Shown one piece after another: positions 18,267 to 27,587 of a DNA stretch of 64,000 nt; positions within the stretch are counted from its first letter, which is position 1; every line of letters starts with the position of its first letter. Position numbers and translations under genes: made by a program. The DNA lies in contig NZ_JH165054.1 of the NCBI RefSeq assembly GCF_000227295.1, forward strand, positions 957,069-1,021,068. The letters are read 5' to 3'. The notes under the pieces are model-generated. The model saw only the letters and a program-made list of their open reading frames with translations, was not told the origin of the DNA and did not search any database. This stretch comes from Cutibacterium avidum ATCC 25577. Lineage in GTDB: Bacteria > Actinomycetota > Actinomycetes > Propionibacteriales > Propionibacteriaceae.

Positions 18267-18557
18267 TCAGTGGATCTCGGGACGCATGACCTTGGTGCGC
18301 ATGACCTTCTCGTCGATGGCGAGAAGACGATCCATCTCCTGGATGGTCGCGGGCTCACAGGTCGCGTTGATGACGACGTAGACGCCTTCCGACTTCTTCT
18401 GAATGTCGTAGGCCAGGCGGCGCTTGCCCCACACGTCGACGTTGTCGACGGTGCCCTTCTCGTCAGTGATGACCTTCAGGTACTTCTCCATGAGGGAATC
18501 GACCTGACGCTCCTCGACGGTCGGATCAATGATGATCATGACCTCGTACTTACGCAT
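18267..18557 (-). CDS. rpsF: 30S ribosomal protein bS6
   Basis: First gene of the operon. The 96 residues include MRKYEVMIIIDPTVEERQV and WGKRRLAYDIQKK, diagnostic of bS6. AGGAGGTGGAG lies about 8-17 bases upstream of the ATG. bS6 forms a complex with bS18, which can regulate rpsF mRNA in several phyla; the upstream hairpins (18570-18660) may serve this. Confidence 0.97.
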   Translation of the reverse strand: MRKYEVMIIIDPTVEERQVDSLMEKYLKVITDEKGTVDNVDVWGKRRLAYDIQKKSEGVYVVINATCEPATIQEMDRLLAIDEKVMRTKVMRPEIH

Positions 18558-18624
18558 ACGCTGACTCCACCTCCTCTGGTCTCAGCGGCCACGAGTACAT
18601 CCCGTGGCAGGAGGGCGAATGCCA

Positions 18625-18647
18625 CCGGTCGGGGTCTGCCCGACCGG
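18625..18647 (-). promoter_or_regulatory. hairpin in the rpsF leader
   Basis: Perfect 9-bp stem with a 5-base loop, 70 bp upstream of rpsF and flanked by further pairing (GTGGC / GCCAC on its start-codon-proximal side). A candidate S6:S18-responsive leader; not confirmed by consensus. Confidence 0.4.
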
Positions 18648-18778
18648 CCAGCCGCCACTGTGGACAGCCAATTAAACAGCATACCGGCTGGGTCGTCGTT
18701 CTCCGAATCCTCGGGACTCATCGCCGACCGCCTTACCCCCATGGCGCCCAAAATCCATGATCCGCGCAGCGCGAGGCC

Positions 18779-18799
18779 ACTTAGGTTGCCCTAAGTAGT
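18779..18799. promoter_or_regulatory. possible DtxR-type box
   Basis: ACTTAGG-TTGC-CCTAAGT is a perfect 7-bp dyad. TTAGGTTGCCCTAA matches the first 14 positions of the DtxR consensus at 12. It lies 207 bp upstream of the S8 protease and 222 bp upstream of rpsF. Confidence 0.4.
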
Positions 18800-19005
18800 T
18801 GGTAACGATTTCATCAATTTCTTCTTCGAGGTCTCGCGCCCACCGGGGCGATCCGACAGAGTTCTCCCCAAAGCGGCCGGAACTACACCCGAGGGTCCGA
18901 CATACGGGCACCATGTCTGTTGTGCCAGATCTTTGGACAATCTGTCTGCCACGTATGCGAGCCCGGGAGGTCCGGCCGCAGTGTCAAGGAAAGACGGTCA
19001 CACAC

Positions 19006-22000
19006 ATGCGTACATCTCGAGGAGGAGGACTGCTCGCAGGCATTGTTGCGCTGGCGCTAGCAGCTACTCCGGCCGCGATGGCCGCCCCGAGTCCAACACC
19101 ACCGCCCCTCTCTTCCCCTCCCGCGGCTCAGAAACAGTCCGAGAAGGTCAAGGTCATGGTGCTGTTGAAGGGGCAGCCCTCCGGACGCGGAGTCGAGAAG
19201 ACCAATCTCGCCGAGCTGAGCCGCACCATCAGTGCCATTCAGTCCAAGGCCCCGATCAAGGTTGACCGCCGATTCGGCATGCTCCTCAAGGGATTCTCGG
19301 CCTGGGTGGAGACCTCTGACATCCCCACTCTGGAGGCCCAGCCAGGCGTCACCTCCGTCAAGCCGGTGCGCGCTTACAAGCCGGTCGATGACGACGCCAA
19401 CCTGGAGACCGGGGCCACCGCAGCTCGCAAGACCGGACTCGACGGACGAGGCACTGTCGTCTCCATCGTCGACACCGGTATCGACATCAAGCACCAGGAC
19501 ATGCGTCTCGACGCCGAGGGCAAGGCCGCCGCCAAGCTCAAGGCTGCTGACGGATTCACCGACAAGGTGCCCTATGGCTACAACTTCGCCGACCGCAACA
19601 ACAACGCCAAGGACACCACTGCCTCCCAGCACGGCATGCACGTTGCCGGCATCGTGGCTGCCAACGGTGGGGCTGACGCCGACGCCGTCACCAATGGACG
19701 CGTCAACGGCGCCGCCCCCGAGGCCCAGCTGCTCGCCATGAAGGTGTTCTCCAACGATCCCGCCAAGTCCGAATCGGCGTACACCGATGACATCGTCGCT
19801 GCCATCGAGGAATCGGTGCGACGCGGGGCTGACGTCATCAACATGTCTCTCGGCTCTCCTGACGGCGTGGACTCCGCCGACCAGGGTGAGGCCCTCGCCA
19901 TTGCCAACGCTCAGCATGCCGGGGTTCAGGTCATCGCGGCCGCTGGTAACGACGGACTGTCGACCTCCACCCGGGGTGACGAGGTCGACGCCCTCGGGCT
20001 CCTCGACAATGGTGCCCTCGGCAGCTCCGCCGCTGCCCCGGCCGCCTGGTCGGTCGCCTCGATCAACAACGCCCACAAGATCGTCACTGCTGCGAAAGCC
20101 ACCTGGGAGGGCGGTTCGGCCGAGGTCGGATATCAGCAGCAGGCTGGCCCCGCCGACCTCGAGGTCCACAAGCTGTGGCCTGCCGGCATCGGCAAGCCCG
20201 CCCAAGTCCCGGCTGAGGTCAAAGGCAACTGGGCCCTCATCGAGCGCGGTGAGATCTCCTTCGCCGACAAGGTGAAGAACGCCACCGCCAAGGGCGCGAC
20301 CGGTGTCATCATCTTCAACAATGCCGATGGCGGGAACGGCATCCCCGGCATGGCAGGCATCGACGGCTCCAAGGTTCCGGTCTCCGGCATGGGCCACGAC
20401 GACGGACAGAAGCTCGCCGACGTGATGCAATCCGGCAAGGAGGTGTCGATCCAGCTCACCACGTCCAACAAGCTGGTCGACAACCCCGACCCTCTGCTCG
20501 CCTCGAGCTTCACCTCGTGGGGAGCCACCCCGGACCTCAACTTCAAGCCTGAGATCGCCGGTGTCGGCGGGTCCGTCTACTCGACCCTCAACGACAACAA
20601 GTACGGCGTCATGTCGGGTACCTCGATGGCCACCCCTAACGTCGCCGGACTGTCGGCCCTCATGCTGCAGTCCCTCAGGAAGACCAACCCCGGCCTGTCT
20701 CGCGTCGCAGCGGATTCCACCCTACGCACCGCGATGTCGAACACCGCTGAGATCCTCAAGTACTCCAGCGGTGTACCGCTGGCTCCGCGTCAGATCGGTG
20801 CTGGGCTCGCCCAGGTTGACCGCGCCACCAAGACCCATGTGCTGGCGACCGTCGACGGCAAACCCAACGCTGCTCTCAAGGAGGTCAACTCAGCCCGCAA
20901 GGTCAACATCGCACTCACCAACCTCGGTGACAAGCCGCAGACCTTCACCACCAGCCAGACCTGCGTCATCAACGAAGACCACAGCGGCGACAACCCGCTG
21001 ACTTCGTGCTCGACCGGGGAGAAGGCCTCCGCCGAGACCAGCACCGTGACGGTTCCTGCCCACGGGACCGCCAATGTTTCCTGGACCATCACCCCGAAGA
21101 GCGGTGACTCCCACTGGATCGAAGGCTGGTTCAAGTTCTCGTCCACCGACCCGTCGCAGCCTGACCTGGCCCTGCCGTACATGGGCTTCGTCGGCAATTG
21201 GAACGCCGAGAGCATCATCGACACCCCGATCTACTCCAAGACCCCGTCGGTGATGTCGCAGGTCTTTGGTGAGAAGAACCCGCACAAGACCGTGCTGGCC
21301 AGCAAGGCCCTCGGCTCGATGACCGTCGAGCGCGGTGTGGGGCACAACTTCTTCTCCCCCAACGGCGATGGGATGCTCGACACCATTTTCGCCCAGACCC
21401 TGCTACTGCGTTCCGCCCAGGAGCTCAAGTTCTCCGTCGTCGATGCCAACGGCAAGACGGTCCGCGAGCTTGATTCCGACCGCGACCTGCAGCACATGCT
21501 GCTGAACAAGCTCGCTCTCATCTCGACCAACGCCGCCGACAGCGATCCCGACCGGGGTTGGGACGGCAAGGTGTGGGACGCCAAGAAGAGTGCCTTCGTC
21601 ACTGCCCCCGAGGGTAAGTACACCTTCAAGGTGCAGGCCCGTCTGTCGCCGAACTTCAGCTGGCAGACAGTCGAGATGCCCTTCGTCCTCGACGTGACTG
21701 CCCCGAAGCTGGCCACCTCGGTCCGCAGCAACACTGACGGCACCGCCTCGGTCATCGTCAAGGTCACTGACGCCGGTTCCGGCGCCGGCCCGGTCGCCGC
21801 TCGCGACGGCTCGGGCACGATGCTGACCGCCGACACCACGTCGGTGCCCGGCTCGACCGTCCTCACCGTCTCGAACCCGGCTGAGGCCAAGTACGTGCAG
21901 ATCACTGGCGTCGACCGCGCCTTCAACACCACGACCTCCGTCGTCATGCTCGACAAGACGGCCCTGGCGACCCCGGACCCCATCCTCAACGGAGCCGTCG

Positions 22001-24450
22001 TCAACGCTGAGACCCCCGACTCCTCGAGCTTGTTCCAGATCGAGAACCAGCCCTTCCTGCGCAAGGACAAGACCCTGCCGGTCCGTGGTGTCGTCTCGGC
22101 CGAGGTCGCCAAGGTGACCGTCAACGAGATTGACGCCACGATCGACGCCGACCATCACTTCACCGCGATGGTCGGATGGGCCGAGGGTCACAACACCTAC
22201 GAGATCGTCGCCTACGACGCCGCCGGCAAAGTCCTTGACCGCTCCACGACGTGGATCGACGTCGACCTCAAGGGCCCGCAGCTGACCGCTGACGCCGCTC
22301 GCAATTCTCAGAGCCTCGTCACCGTCAAGGACGACGGCACCGTCGACGTCTCCGGCGCCGTCTCCGACGACCAGACCAAGATTGGCGACCAACGTCGCCC
22401 GCTGACGGTCATGATCGACGGCAAGAAGGTCCAGGCGAATGCCGACGGCACCTTCAAGGCGACCGTCACACCGGGCAAGTCGGCCACCCAGATCGTCGTG
22501 ACGGCCAATGACGGGGTGAACGTCACCACGGTCGCCCTGCCTCTCGACCGCCCGGTCACCGAGGACAACGCCTTGCACATCACCTTCGACGACCCGGCCA
22601 TGGCTGATCCGAACTCCCCGTTCGGCCAGCAGAACGTCTTCCTGGACGGCAAGGACCCCAACATTGGCACCAAGACGAGCCCTCGTACCTACACGCTCTC
22701 GGGCACCTTCAACCGTGCTCCGAAGTCCTTCACCATCGAGGGCAAGGAAGTCCAGCTCGATTCCAAACTGCACTTCTCCGTCAAGGTTCCGATCAACCAG
22801 GGTCTGACCAAGATCGGCTACACCGTCACCGACACCACCAGGGGAGCCAAGACCCTCGAGAGTGCATGGCGCGTGTTCTACGACAGCCGGATCCCCAGTA
22901 TCCAGCTTGATCGTCCGCGTATCGCCGAGGACGGCGCCATCTACGTCACCAAGCCGTCGCAGGACGTCACCTTCGCCGGCCGAGTGTGGGACAACGCCTT
23001 CGGTTACAACCTGGCCATCAACGGCAACATCGTCAGCAACTTCACCAACATCTGGGATCCGGGCGCCACCATCAACAAGCGCGGATTCTCCGAGGATGTC
23101 ACCGCCTCTGATGGCGACCGCATCCTGTTGGGTCTCTACGACCTCATGGGCAACCGCCTGGAGCAGATCATCCCGGTGATCAGCGATGCCGACGCCCCTG
23201 ACGTCGAGGTTGCTGGCGTCAAAGCTGGTGACGTGGTGTCCGAGCCGACGACGATCACCGTCAAGGCTTCTGACGCTCACCTTGACAACATGAAGGTGAC
23301 TCTGGACGGCAAGCAGGCCGCCTTCAAGGCCACGAAGGTGGTTCCCGCCGAGGGTGCCGAGGTTGCCTTCGAGGGAGAGCCGGACGACACCGGTGCCACC
23401 GCGCCGTCGATCTCTCCGTCGACTGAGGCCTCCGCCGCTCCGTCCGCCAGCGCTCCGACCACTGGCTCGGCTGTTCAGGCTGAGAAGGTCGCTGCCAAGG
23501 CCGCTGCTGCTCAGGAGACTGTCGACGAGGAAGCCGCCAAGGGTGACGCCAAGCCGCCCAAGACCGGTGAGGGCTACACCCAGCTGACGGTCGAGCTATC
23601 GACCAAGGACCTGTCTGCTGGCGCGCACCAGCTGGCCGTCACCGCCACCGACCGCGCTGACCGCCGTACCGACGTCGCCGTGCCGTTCACGGTGGACGCT
23701 GCTCCTCGAATCGAGGGACCGGCTGCCCTGGTCGTCAACCCCGATGGAAACGTCCTCGACCAGATCCGCGACGCCTACAAGGTGGTTGACGATCTCGACG
23801 AGAACATCGTTGTCAACGCCAACCTGAGCGGGCTCGTCATGGACCAGGCCGTCCCGGTTGTCCTCACTGCGGTCGACTCGGCTGGCCACGTCGTCACCAA
23901 GACCGTGCAGATCACCATGCAGCGTCCGGAGCGGACCCTGGCCGGTGAGTGCGGGACGATGAGGGGCCGCTTCGCCAAGGGTGACTCGATCTCGATCACC
24001 TGCCGCGCCGACGACAATGGAGACGTCATCGTCACCGTGAAGAACGCCGGACCGGCCGTCGCCGGAACCCTCACCCTGAACGTGCCGACCGATCGCAAGA
24101 TCCTCGTTCTCGAGAATGGCAGGGTCATCGGCACCGCGAAGGGTCAGATCGTTGACGGCAAGGTCGTCCTCAACTCCCCGTCGAAGATCACTCTCAACTT
24201 CGTCGCCACGAAGGCCGACCCGGGTGACACCCAGCCGACCATCCCGGGCAGGACGAAGCCGGGACACGACACCAAGCTGGGTCATGGCACCAGGCCGGGT
24301 AACAACGGTTCCAAGACCCCACACCGCCATTACCAGCTGCCCTCCACCGGTGGTGACCCCGCCACTGGCCTGACCGGTCTCGCCGGACTCGTCGGGATGG
24401 GAGCGCTGGCCAGCATGGCAGTTGTAGTCATTCGCAAGTCGCGTCGCTGA
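19006..24450 (+). CDS. LPXTG-anchored S8 subtilase (C5a-peptidase/lactocepin-like)
   Basis: Giant secreted serine protease, 1814 residues, predicted to be covalently wall-anchored. The ATG at 19006 gives a proper signal peptide (about 1-26, ending AAMA). An inhibitor-type propeptide region spans about 50-125. The catalytic triad is Asp156 (DTGID), His209 (HGMHVAG) and Ser540 (GTSMATP). A protease-associated domain is inserted at about 385-490. Many Ig/Fn3-like beta domains follow, then an Ala/Ser/Pro/Thr-rich spacer around 1465-1525. The C-terminus is LPSTG (1778-1782), a hydrophobic span and a RKSRR tail. A role in host-protein or peptide cleavage is inference. No sortase gene is in the window. 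Confidence 0.93.
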   Translation: MRTSRGGGLLAGIVALALAATPAAMAAPSPTPPPLSSPPAAQKQSEKVKVMVLLKGQPSGRGVEKTNLAELSRTISAIQSKAPIKVDRRFGMLLKGFSAWVETSDIPTLEAQPGVTSVKPVRAYKPVDDDANLETGATAARKTGLDGRGTVVSIVDTGIDIKHQDMRLDAEGKAAAKLKAADGFTDKVPYGYNFADRNNNAKDTTASQHGMHVAGIVAANGGADADAVTNGRVNGAAPEAQLLAMKVFSNDPAKSESAYTDDIVAAIEESVRRGADVINMSLGSPDGVDSADQGEALAIANAQHAGVQVIAAAGNDGLSTSTRGDEVDALGLLDNGALGSSAAAPAAWSVASINNAHKIVTAAKATWEGGSAEVGYQQQAGPADLEVHKLWPAGIGKPAQVPAEVKGNWALIERGEISFADKVKNATAKGATGVIIFNNADGGNGIPGMAGIDGSKVPVSGMGHDDGQKLADVMQSGKEVSIQLTTSNKLVDNPDPLLASSFTSWGATPDLNFKPEIAGVGGSVYSTLNDNKYGVMSGTSMATPNVAGLSALMLQSLRKTNPGLSRVAADSTLRTAMSNTAEILKYSSGVPLAPRQIGAGLAQVDRATKTHVLATVDGKPNAALKEVNSARKVNIALTNLGDKPQTFTTSQTCVINEDHSGDNPLTSCSTGEKASAETSTVTVPAHGTANVSWTITPKSGDSHWIEGWFKFSSTDPSQPDLALPYMGFVGNWNAESIIDTPIYSKTPSVMSQVFGEKNPHKTVLASKALGSMTVERGVGHNFFSPNGDGMLDTIFAQTLLLRSAQELKFSVVDANGKTVRELDSDRDLQHMLLNKLALISTNAADSDPDRGWDGKVWDAKKSAFVTAPEGKYTFKVQARLSPNFSWQTVEMPFVLDVTAPKLATSVRSNTDGTASVIVKVTDAGSGAGPVAARDGSGTMLTADTTSVPGSTVLTVSNPAEAKYVQITGVDRAFNTTTSVVMLDKTALATPDPILNGAVVNAETPDSSSLFQIENQPFLRKDKTLPVRGVVSAEVAKVTVNEIDATIDADHHFTAMVGWAEGHNTYEIVAYDAAGKVLDRSTTWIDVDLKGPQLTADAARNSQSLVTVKDDGTVDVSGAVSDDQTKIGDQRRPLTVMIDGKKVQANADGTFKATVTPGKSATQIVVTANDGVNVTTVALPLDRPVTEDNALHITFDDPAMADPNSPFGQQNVFLDGKDPNIGTKTSPRTYTLSGTFNRAPKSFTIEGKEVQLDSKLHFSVKVPINQGLTKIGYTVTDTTRGAKTLESAWRVFYDSRIPSIQLDRPRIAEDGAIYVTKPSQDVTFAGRVWDNAFGYNLAINGNIVSNFTNIWDPGATINKRGFSEDVTASDGDRILLGLYDLMGNRLEQIIPVISDADAPDVEVAGVKAGDVVSEPTTITVKASDAHLDNMKVTLDGKQAAFKATKVVPAEGAEVAFEGEPDDTGATAPSISPSTEASAAPSASAPTTGSAVQAEKVAAKAAAAQETVDEEAAKGDAKPPKTGEGYTQLTVELSTKDLSAGAHQLAVTATDRADRRTDVAVPFTVDAAPRIEGPAALVVNPDGNVLDQIRDAYKVVDDLDENIVVNANLSGLVMDQAVPVVLTAVDSAGHVVTKTVQITMQRPERTLAGECGTMRGRFAKGDSISITCRADDNGDVIVTVKNAGPAVAGTLTLNVPTDRKILVLENGRVIGTAKGQIVDGKVVLNSPSKITLNFVATKADPGDTQPTIPGRTKPGHDTKLGHGTRPGNNGSKTPHRHYQLPSTGGDPATGLTGLAGLVGMGALASMAVVVIRKSRR

Positions 24451-24462
24451 CGCCTGGCAACA

Positions 24463-24496
24463 CGTCGCCCCCTCACCTGTTGGTGAGGGGGCGACG
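24463..24496 (+). terminator. terminator hairpin after the S8 protease
   Basis: Perfect 15-base arms (CGTCGCCCCCTCACC and complement) with a 4-base loop, 12 bp beyond the stop, followed by TTCGTTGC. Confidence 0.75.
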
Positions 24497-24591
24497 TTCG
24501 TTGCGGGGGTTATTGAAAGGGCTGAGATCGAGGCCTGTCGTGGGGCTGTCCCGCCAGGGGTTTGATGACGGTGCGCCGCAGCGGCGACGTG

Positions 24592-24975
24592 TCAGCGGCC
24601 GCGCGGCGGGCCGGGAATGAGAATTTCCCCGCCAGCCCGCCATGCGCGCAGGCCCGATGCGAGGAAGTCGCAGGTGTAGCCCTTCTCCCGTACCCGGTCC
24701 ACCAGGTGACCGGATCGGAAACCGGTGTCGCACACCAGGACGAATTGCGGATCGGGTTCAGCCAACGGGTCATCGCCATAGACTGCGGTGAACGGGTCGG
24801 CGATCAACTCCTTGGGACTGACGAGCCGCGACCCAGGGGCGTGGCCGGCCTCATATTCGCGAGGAGTCCTGACGTCGACGAGAACTCCTCCCTTGGCGAG
24901 GATGTTGAGGACGTCGGGAAGCTCAAGGCCTCCCTCGGCCATTCCATGATTCATCAGCAGGTCGCGCAGTCCCAT
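24592..24975 (-). CDS. rhodanese-like domain protein
   Basis: A single-domain sulfurtransferase-type protein of 127 residues. The CH2A-like motif DVRTPREYEAGHAPGS is at 34-49, and the active-site loop is C82-DTGFRS. Rhodanese domains carry persulfide sulfur on this cysteine; donor and acceptor are unknown. It stands alone between the S8 protease and a motif-pair element, with no obvious operon partner. Confidence 0.85.
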   Translation of the reverse strand: MGLRDLLMNHGMAEGGLELPDVLNILAKGGVLVDVRTPREYEAGHAPGSRLVSPKELIADPFTAVYGDDPLAEPDPQFVLVCDTGFRSGHLVDRVREKGYTCDFLASGLRAWRAGGEILIPGPPRGR

Positions 24976-25047
24976 GTCTGCACAGTCTAGGGAAAAGTGA
25001 CCGAACGGTGATTCACACCGTCTCGTACTGGGTGGCGACTCACCCGA

Positions 25048-25118
25048 TGGCGAAAAATCCCGGCATGGCAGGGCCCGGGAAGCGTCAATGCGCGTTCCCC
25101 GGGCCTGCTGACGAAAAT
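25048..25118 (+). repeat. motif-pair intergenic element, copy C (direct type, 71 bp)
   Basis: TGGCGAAAAAT at 25048 and TGACGAAAAT at 25109, the same orientation, start-to-start 61 bp. The interior holds the dyad CAGGGCCCGGGAA ... TTCCCCGGGCCTG (25077-25107). It lies between the rhodanese and PTS EIIA genes. Confidence 0.65.
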
Positions 25119-25163
25119 GGTCACTCTCTGCTCGACGCTGTCTGTCGACGAGCGGGCTGTGGC

Positions 25164-25625
25164 TCAGGCGTTGATGCCCTCCAGTACCGCGCGAACCTCC
25201 TGCGGAGTCGAAGCCGACATCAGACGGTTGCGGAAATCAGCCTTGACGAGATTCCGTGCCAGGGAGGCCAGGATACGCAGGTGCTCGTTACCAGCTGCGG
25301 CCGCGGGAACAGCGATGAGAAAGACGAGGTTGGCCAGGGAACCGTCCGGGGCTCCCCAGTCCACTCCCTCGTCGCTGCGAGCAAAGGCCAGGGCCGGACG
25401 ATCGACGCCATCACACTTGCCGTGCGGAATCGCGATGCCGTCACCCAGACCGGTGGTTCCGACATCCTCACGGGCGCGGACGGCCTTGAGGAGCACATCG
25501 CGGTGGACCAGCGCACCGCTGGCACCGATGAGGTCAACCATCCTCTCGATGGTGTCATTCTTGTTCCCTGCACTCAGGGACAGATCAATCGATCCTTCGG
25601 CGAGCAGATCTGCAATCGTTGCCAT
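25164..25625 (-). CDS. PTS fructose-type EIIA component
   Basis: Cytoplasmic phosphotransferase domain of 153 residues. The phosphorylated residue is His68 in GIAIPHGK, typical of the fructose/mannitol EIIA family. It receives phosphate from HPr and passes it to the EIIB domain encoded just upstream in transcription order (36-bp gap). AGGAG precedes the ATG. Two-gene operon with the EIIBC gene. The usual fruK kinase and fruR are not adjacent. Confidence 0.9.
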   Translation of the reverse strand: MATIADLLAEGSIDLSLSAGNKNDTIERMVDLIGASGALVHRDVLLKAVRAREDVGTTGLGDGIAIPHGKCDGVDRPALAFARSDEGVDWGAPDGSLANLVFLIAVPAAAAGNEHLRILASLARNLVKADFRNRLMSASTPQEVRAVLEGINA

Positions 25626-25661
25626 GTTGTTTCTCCTAACGATGTCGTTGTGGGGTCAAGG

Positions 25662-27155
25662 TCACGCCGCGACGGCACGTTCCTTCTTCCGAGCTGCTGC
25701 TTTCTTGAGGGCCAAGGACATGAATGCCGTCACCAGGGCACCGATGATGATCGCGGCGAAGAAGCCGAGGATGGGGCTGCACGCGCCGAGTACGCCGACG
25801 ATCGGTCCGCCGTGCATGACGACGTCGTGCACCCCGAACATGCCGGCCAGCACAGCGGCGACGGCTCCACCCACCATGTTCGACGGGATGACACGGGCCG
25901 GGTCAGCTGCGGCGAACGGGATGGCACCCTCGGTGATGCCGAACAGACCCATGAAGAGAGCGGCAATACCGGCGTCACGCTCCTGCTTGGTGAATAGATG
26001 ACGATCAATGAGGGTGGCCAGGCCCATGCCGAGCGGGGCGACCGGGATGGCGGCTGCGGCCAGACCCATGACCTTGCCCTGGTCGACGGCGATCATGCCG
26101 CCGGCGAAGAGGAAGGCCACCTTGTTGACCGGCCCGCCCATGTCGAAGCTGACCATGAGGCCGATGATGATGGCGAGGATGACGATCGAGGAGGTCGTCA
26201 TACTGGCCAGGAAGTTCGTCAGGCCGTTGAACAGGGCCGCCAGCGGGCGGCCGAGCACGTAGACGTAGAGCAGCGAGACGACCGCGGTGCCGAAGATCGG
26301 GATGATGAGAATCGGCACGATTGGCTTGACGTACTCATGCCACGGGATCTTTCGCATCCACTTGGCGACGTAACCGGCGATGATGCCGATGATGATGGCG
26401 CCGATGAAACCAGTATTGAGGCCGGTCTTGGCGCCGTCAGGGGCAGTCGTCGTCAGGTAGGGGAACTGGTCGCCGCTGTTGGCGATGAAACCGGACACCA
26501 TGCCGACGACGAGGCCGGGACGGTCAGCGATGGCCTGAGCGATGAAACCGGCGAGCACCGGAATCATGAGGGAAAAGGCCAGAGTTCCAATCTGCAGGAT
26601 GGTCTGCCAGAAGCTGCCCTCGGGGACGGCGACGCCGCCAGCAGTGGGTTTGCCGCCGATGCCCAGGGCCAGGGCGATCATGATGCCGCCACAGACCACG
26701 AAGGGGATCATGTGGGAGACCCCGGCCATCAAAGCGGCGTAGAGGGTATGCCCGACGGAACCCTTGTCGTCCTTGCCGGGCTTGGCAGGGGTGACTCCAG
26801 CGGAGACCTCGGCGGGCTCGGTTTCGAGGTCCTCCTTGGCCCCGCCACGAACGGGGGCGGACAGGGCCTTCTCCATGAGCTCGGCCGGACGAGCGATGCC
26901 GTCCTGAACACCGGTGACGAGGACGCGCTTGCCGTCGAAGCGGGACAGGTCGACCTCGGTGTCAGCCGCGATGATGACAGCATCGGCCTCACGGATGTCC
27001 TCGGCGGTCAGCTCGTTCTCGACGCCGATCGACCCCTGGGTCTCGACCTTGATCTGGTCACCGGCTTCCTTGGCCGTCTCCTCCAATTTCTCGGCTGCCA
27101 TGTATGTGTGGGCAATACCGGTCGGACACGCTGTGATTCCAATGTATTTCTTCAT
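25662..27155 (-). CDS. fruA: PTS fructose-specific EIIBC component
   Basis: Membrane permease taking up and phosphorylating fructose or a similar sugar, 497 residues. The frame extends to 27272, but MKKYIGITACPTGIAH at 27155 with AAGGAG 4 bases upstream is the clear start. The EIIB domain (1-100) has phospho-acceptor Cys10. A linker (about 100-150) rich in Glu/Pro/Lys follows, then the EIIC domain with about nine membrane segments and the GFITEGAIPFAA-like motif (here GITEGAIPFAA). Sugar specificity is inferred from family resemblance. Confidence 0.9.
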   Translation of the reverse strand: MKKYIGITACPTGIAHTYMAAEKLEETAKEAGDQIKVETQGSIGVENELTAEDIREADAVIIAADTEVDLSRFDGKRVLVTGVQDGIARPAELMEKALSAPVRGGAKEDLETEPAEVSAGVTPAKPGKDDKGSVGHTLYAALMAGVSHMIPFVVCGGIMIALALGIGGKPTAGGVAVPEGSFWQTILQIGTLAFSLMIPVLAGFIAQAIADRPGLVVGMVSGFIANSGDQFPYLTTTAPDGAKTGLNTGFIGAIIIGIIAGYVAKWMRKIPWHEYVKPIVPILIIPIFGTAVVSLLYVYVLGRPLAALFNGLTNFLASMTTSSIVILAIIIGLMVSFDMGGPVNKVAFLFAGGMIAVDQGKVMGLAAAAIPVAPLGMGLATLIDRHLFTKQERDAGIAALFMGLFGITEGAIPFAAADPARVIPSNMVGGAVAAVLAGMFGVHDVVMHGGPIVGVLGACSPILGFFAAIIIGALVTAFMSLALKKAAARKKERAVAA

Positions 27156-27587
27156 CGTTCTCCTTGATGTGGGGGTGCGCTCGCCCGTCTTTGTCGGGCA
27201 CTGGGATGACACATCGTCGTCGGCACCAATGTCCGACGTGATCAGATCCGTCAGGCAACTGGGGCTCTCCACACCACAACGAGCGGATTCCCACGAATCT
27301 CCTCACCAGACCAGGCACGTTCGGTCATGCTACCTGCCGCCCCCTGCACGATCCCCATCGACCTTGAGCTGTCCTCGAGCCGAGTTCCCCCGGGACCCCA
27401 CCAGCACGCGGTGAGAGCCTCCCGGTGACAAAAATCTCCGCCTCACCAGGCACCTACGCACTGGAGTGCCTGGTCCGTGCCCGTACTGACGAAAAACGCC
27501 AAGGAGAACCGACGGATAGGTCAGGCTCCATCACGGCTTGCCGATCCGCTGGTGACCTTCAGCCCTTTCGGGTGCGATCGGAGGTCA
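27156..27587. other. 432-bp intergenic region
   Basis: No gene is supported. It carries copy D of the motif-pair element (27426-27496) and presumably the fruA promoter in its left part. Confidence 0.5.
27426..27496 (+). repeat. motif-pair intergenic element, copy D (direct type, 71 bp)
   Basis: TGACAAAAAT at 27426 and TGACGAAAAA at 27487, start-to-start 61 bp. Between them is a perfect 9-bp dyad ACCAGGCAC ... GTGCCTGGT, whose loop side contains CACTGGAGTG. Best-preserved direct-type copy. Confidence 0.7.

Larger units (their letters stand above)
18558..19005. other. 448-bp divergent intergenic region between rpsF and the S8 protease
   Basis: No gene is seen. On the minus strand it holds a hairpin-rich segment (perfect stem CCGGTCGGG / CCCGACCGG at 18625-18647) that would be the rpsF leader. 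A DtxR-box-like palindrome lies at 18779-18796. Promoters for both divergent genes must lie here. Confidence 0.6.

Noticed and set aside
21403..23280. 625-codon antisense frame inside the S8 protease gene
   Set aside because: A frame open only through codon bias at high GC. It overlaps a clear domain protein and resembles no family.
25998..27167. 389-codon frame on the plus strand over the PTS EIIBC gene
   Set aside because: Shadow frame rich in Asp/Gly/His; no domain seen.
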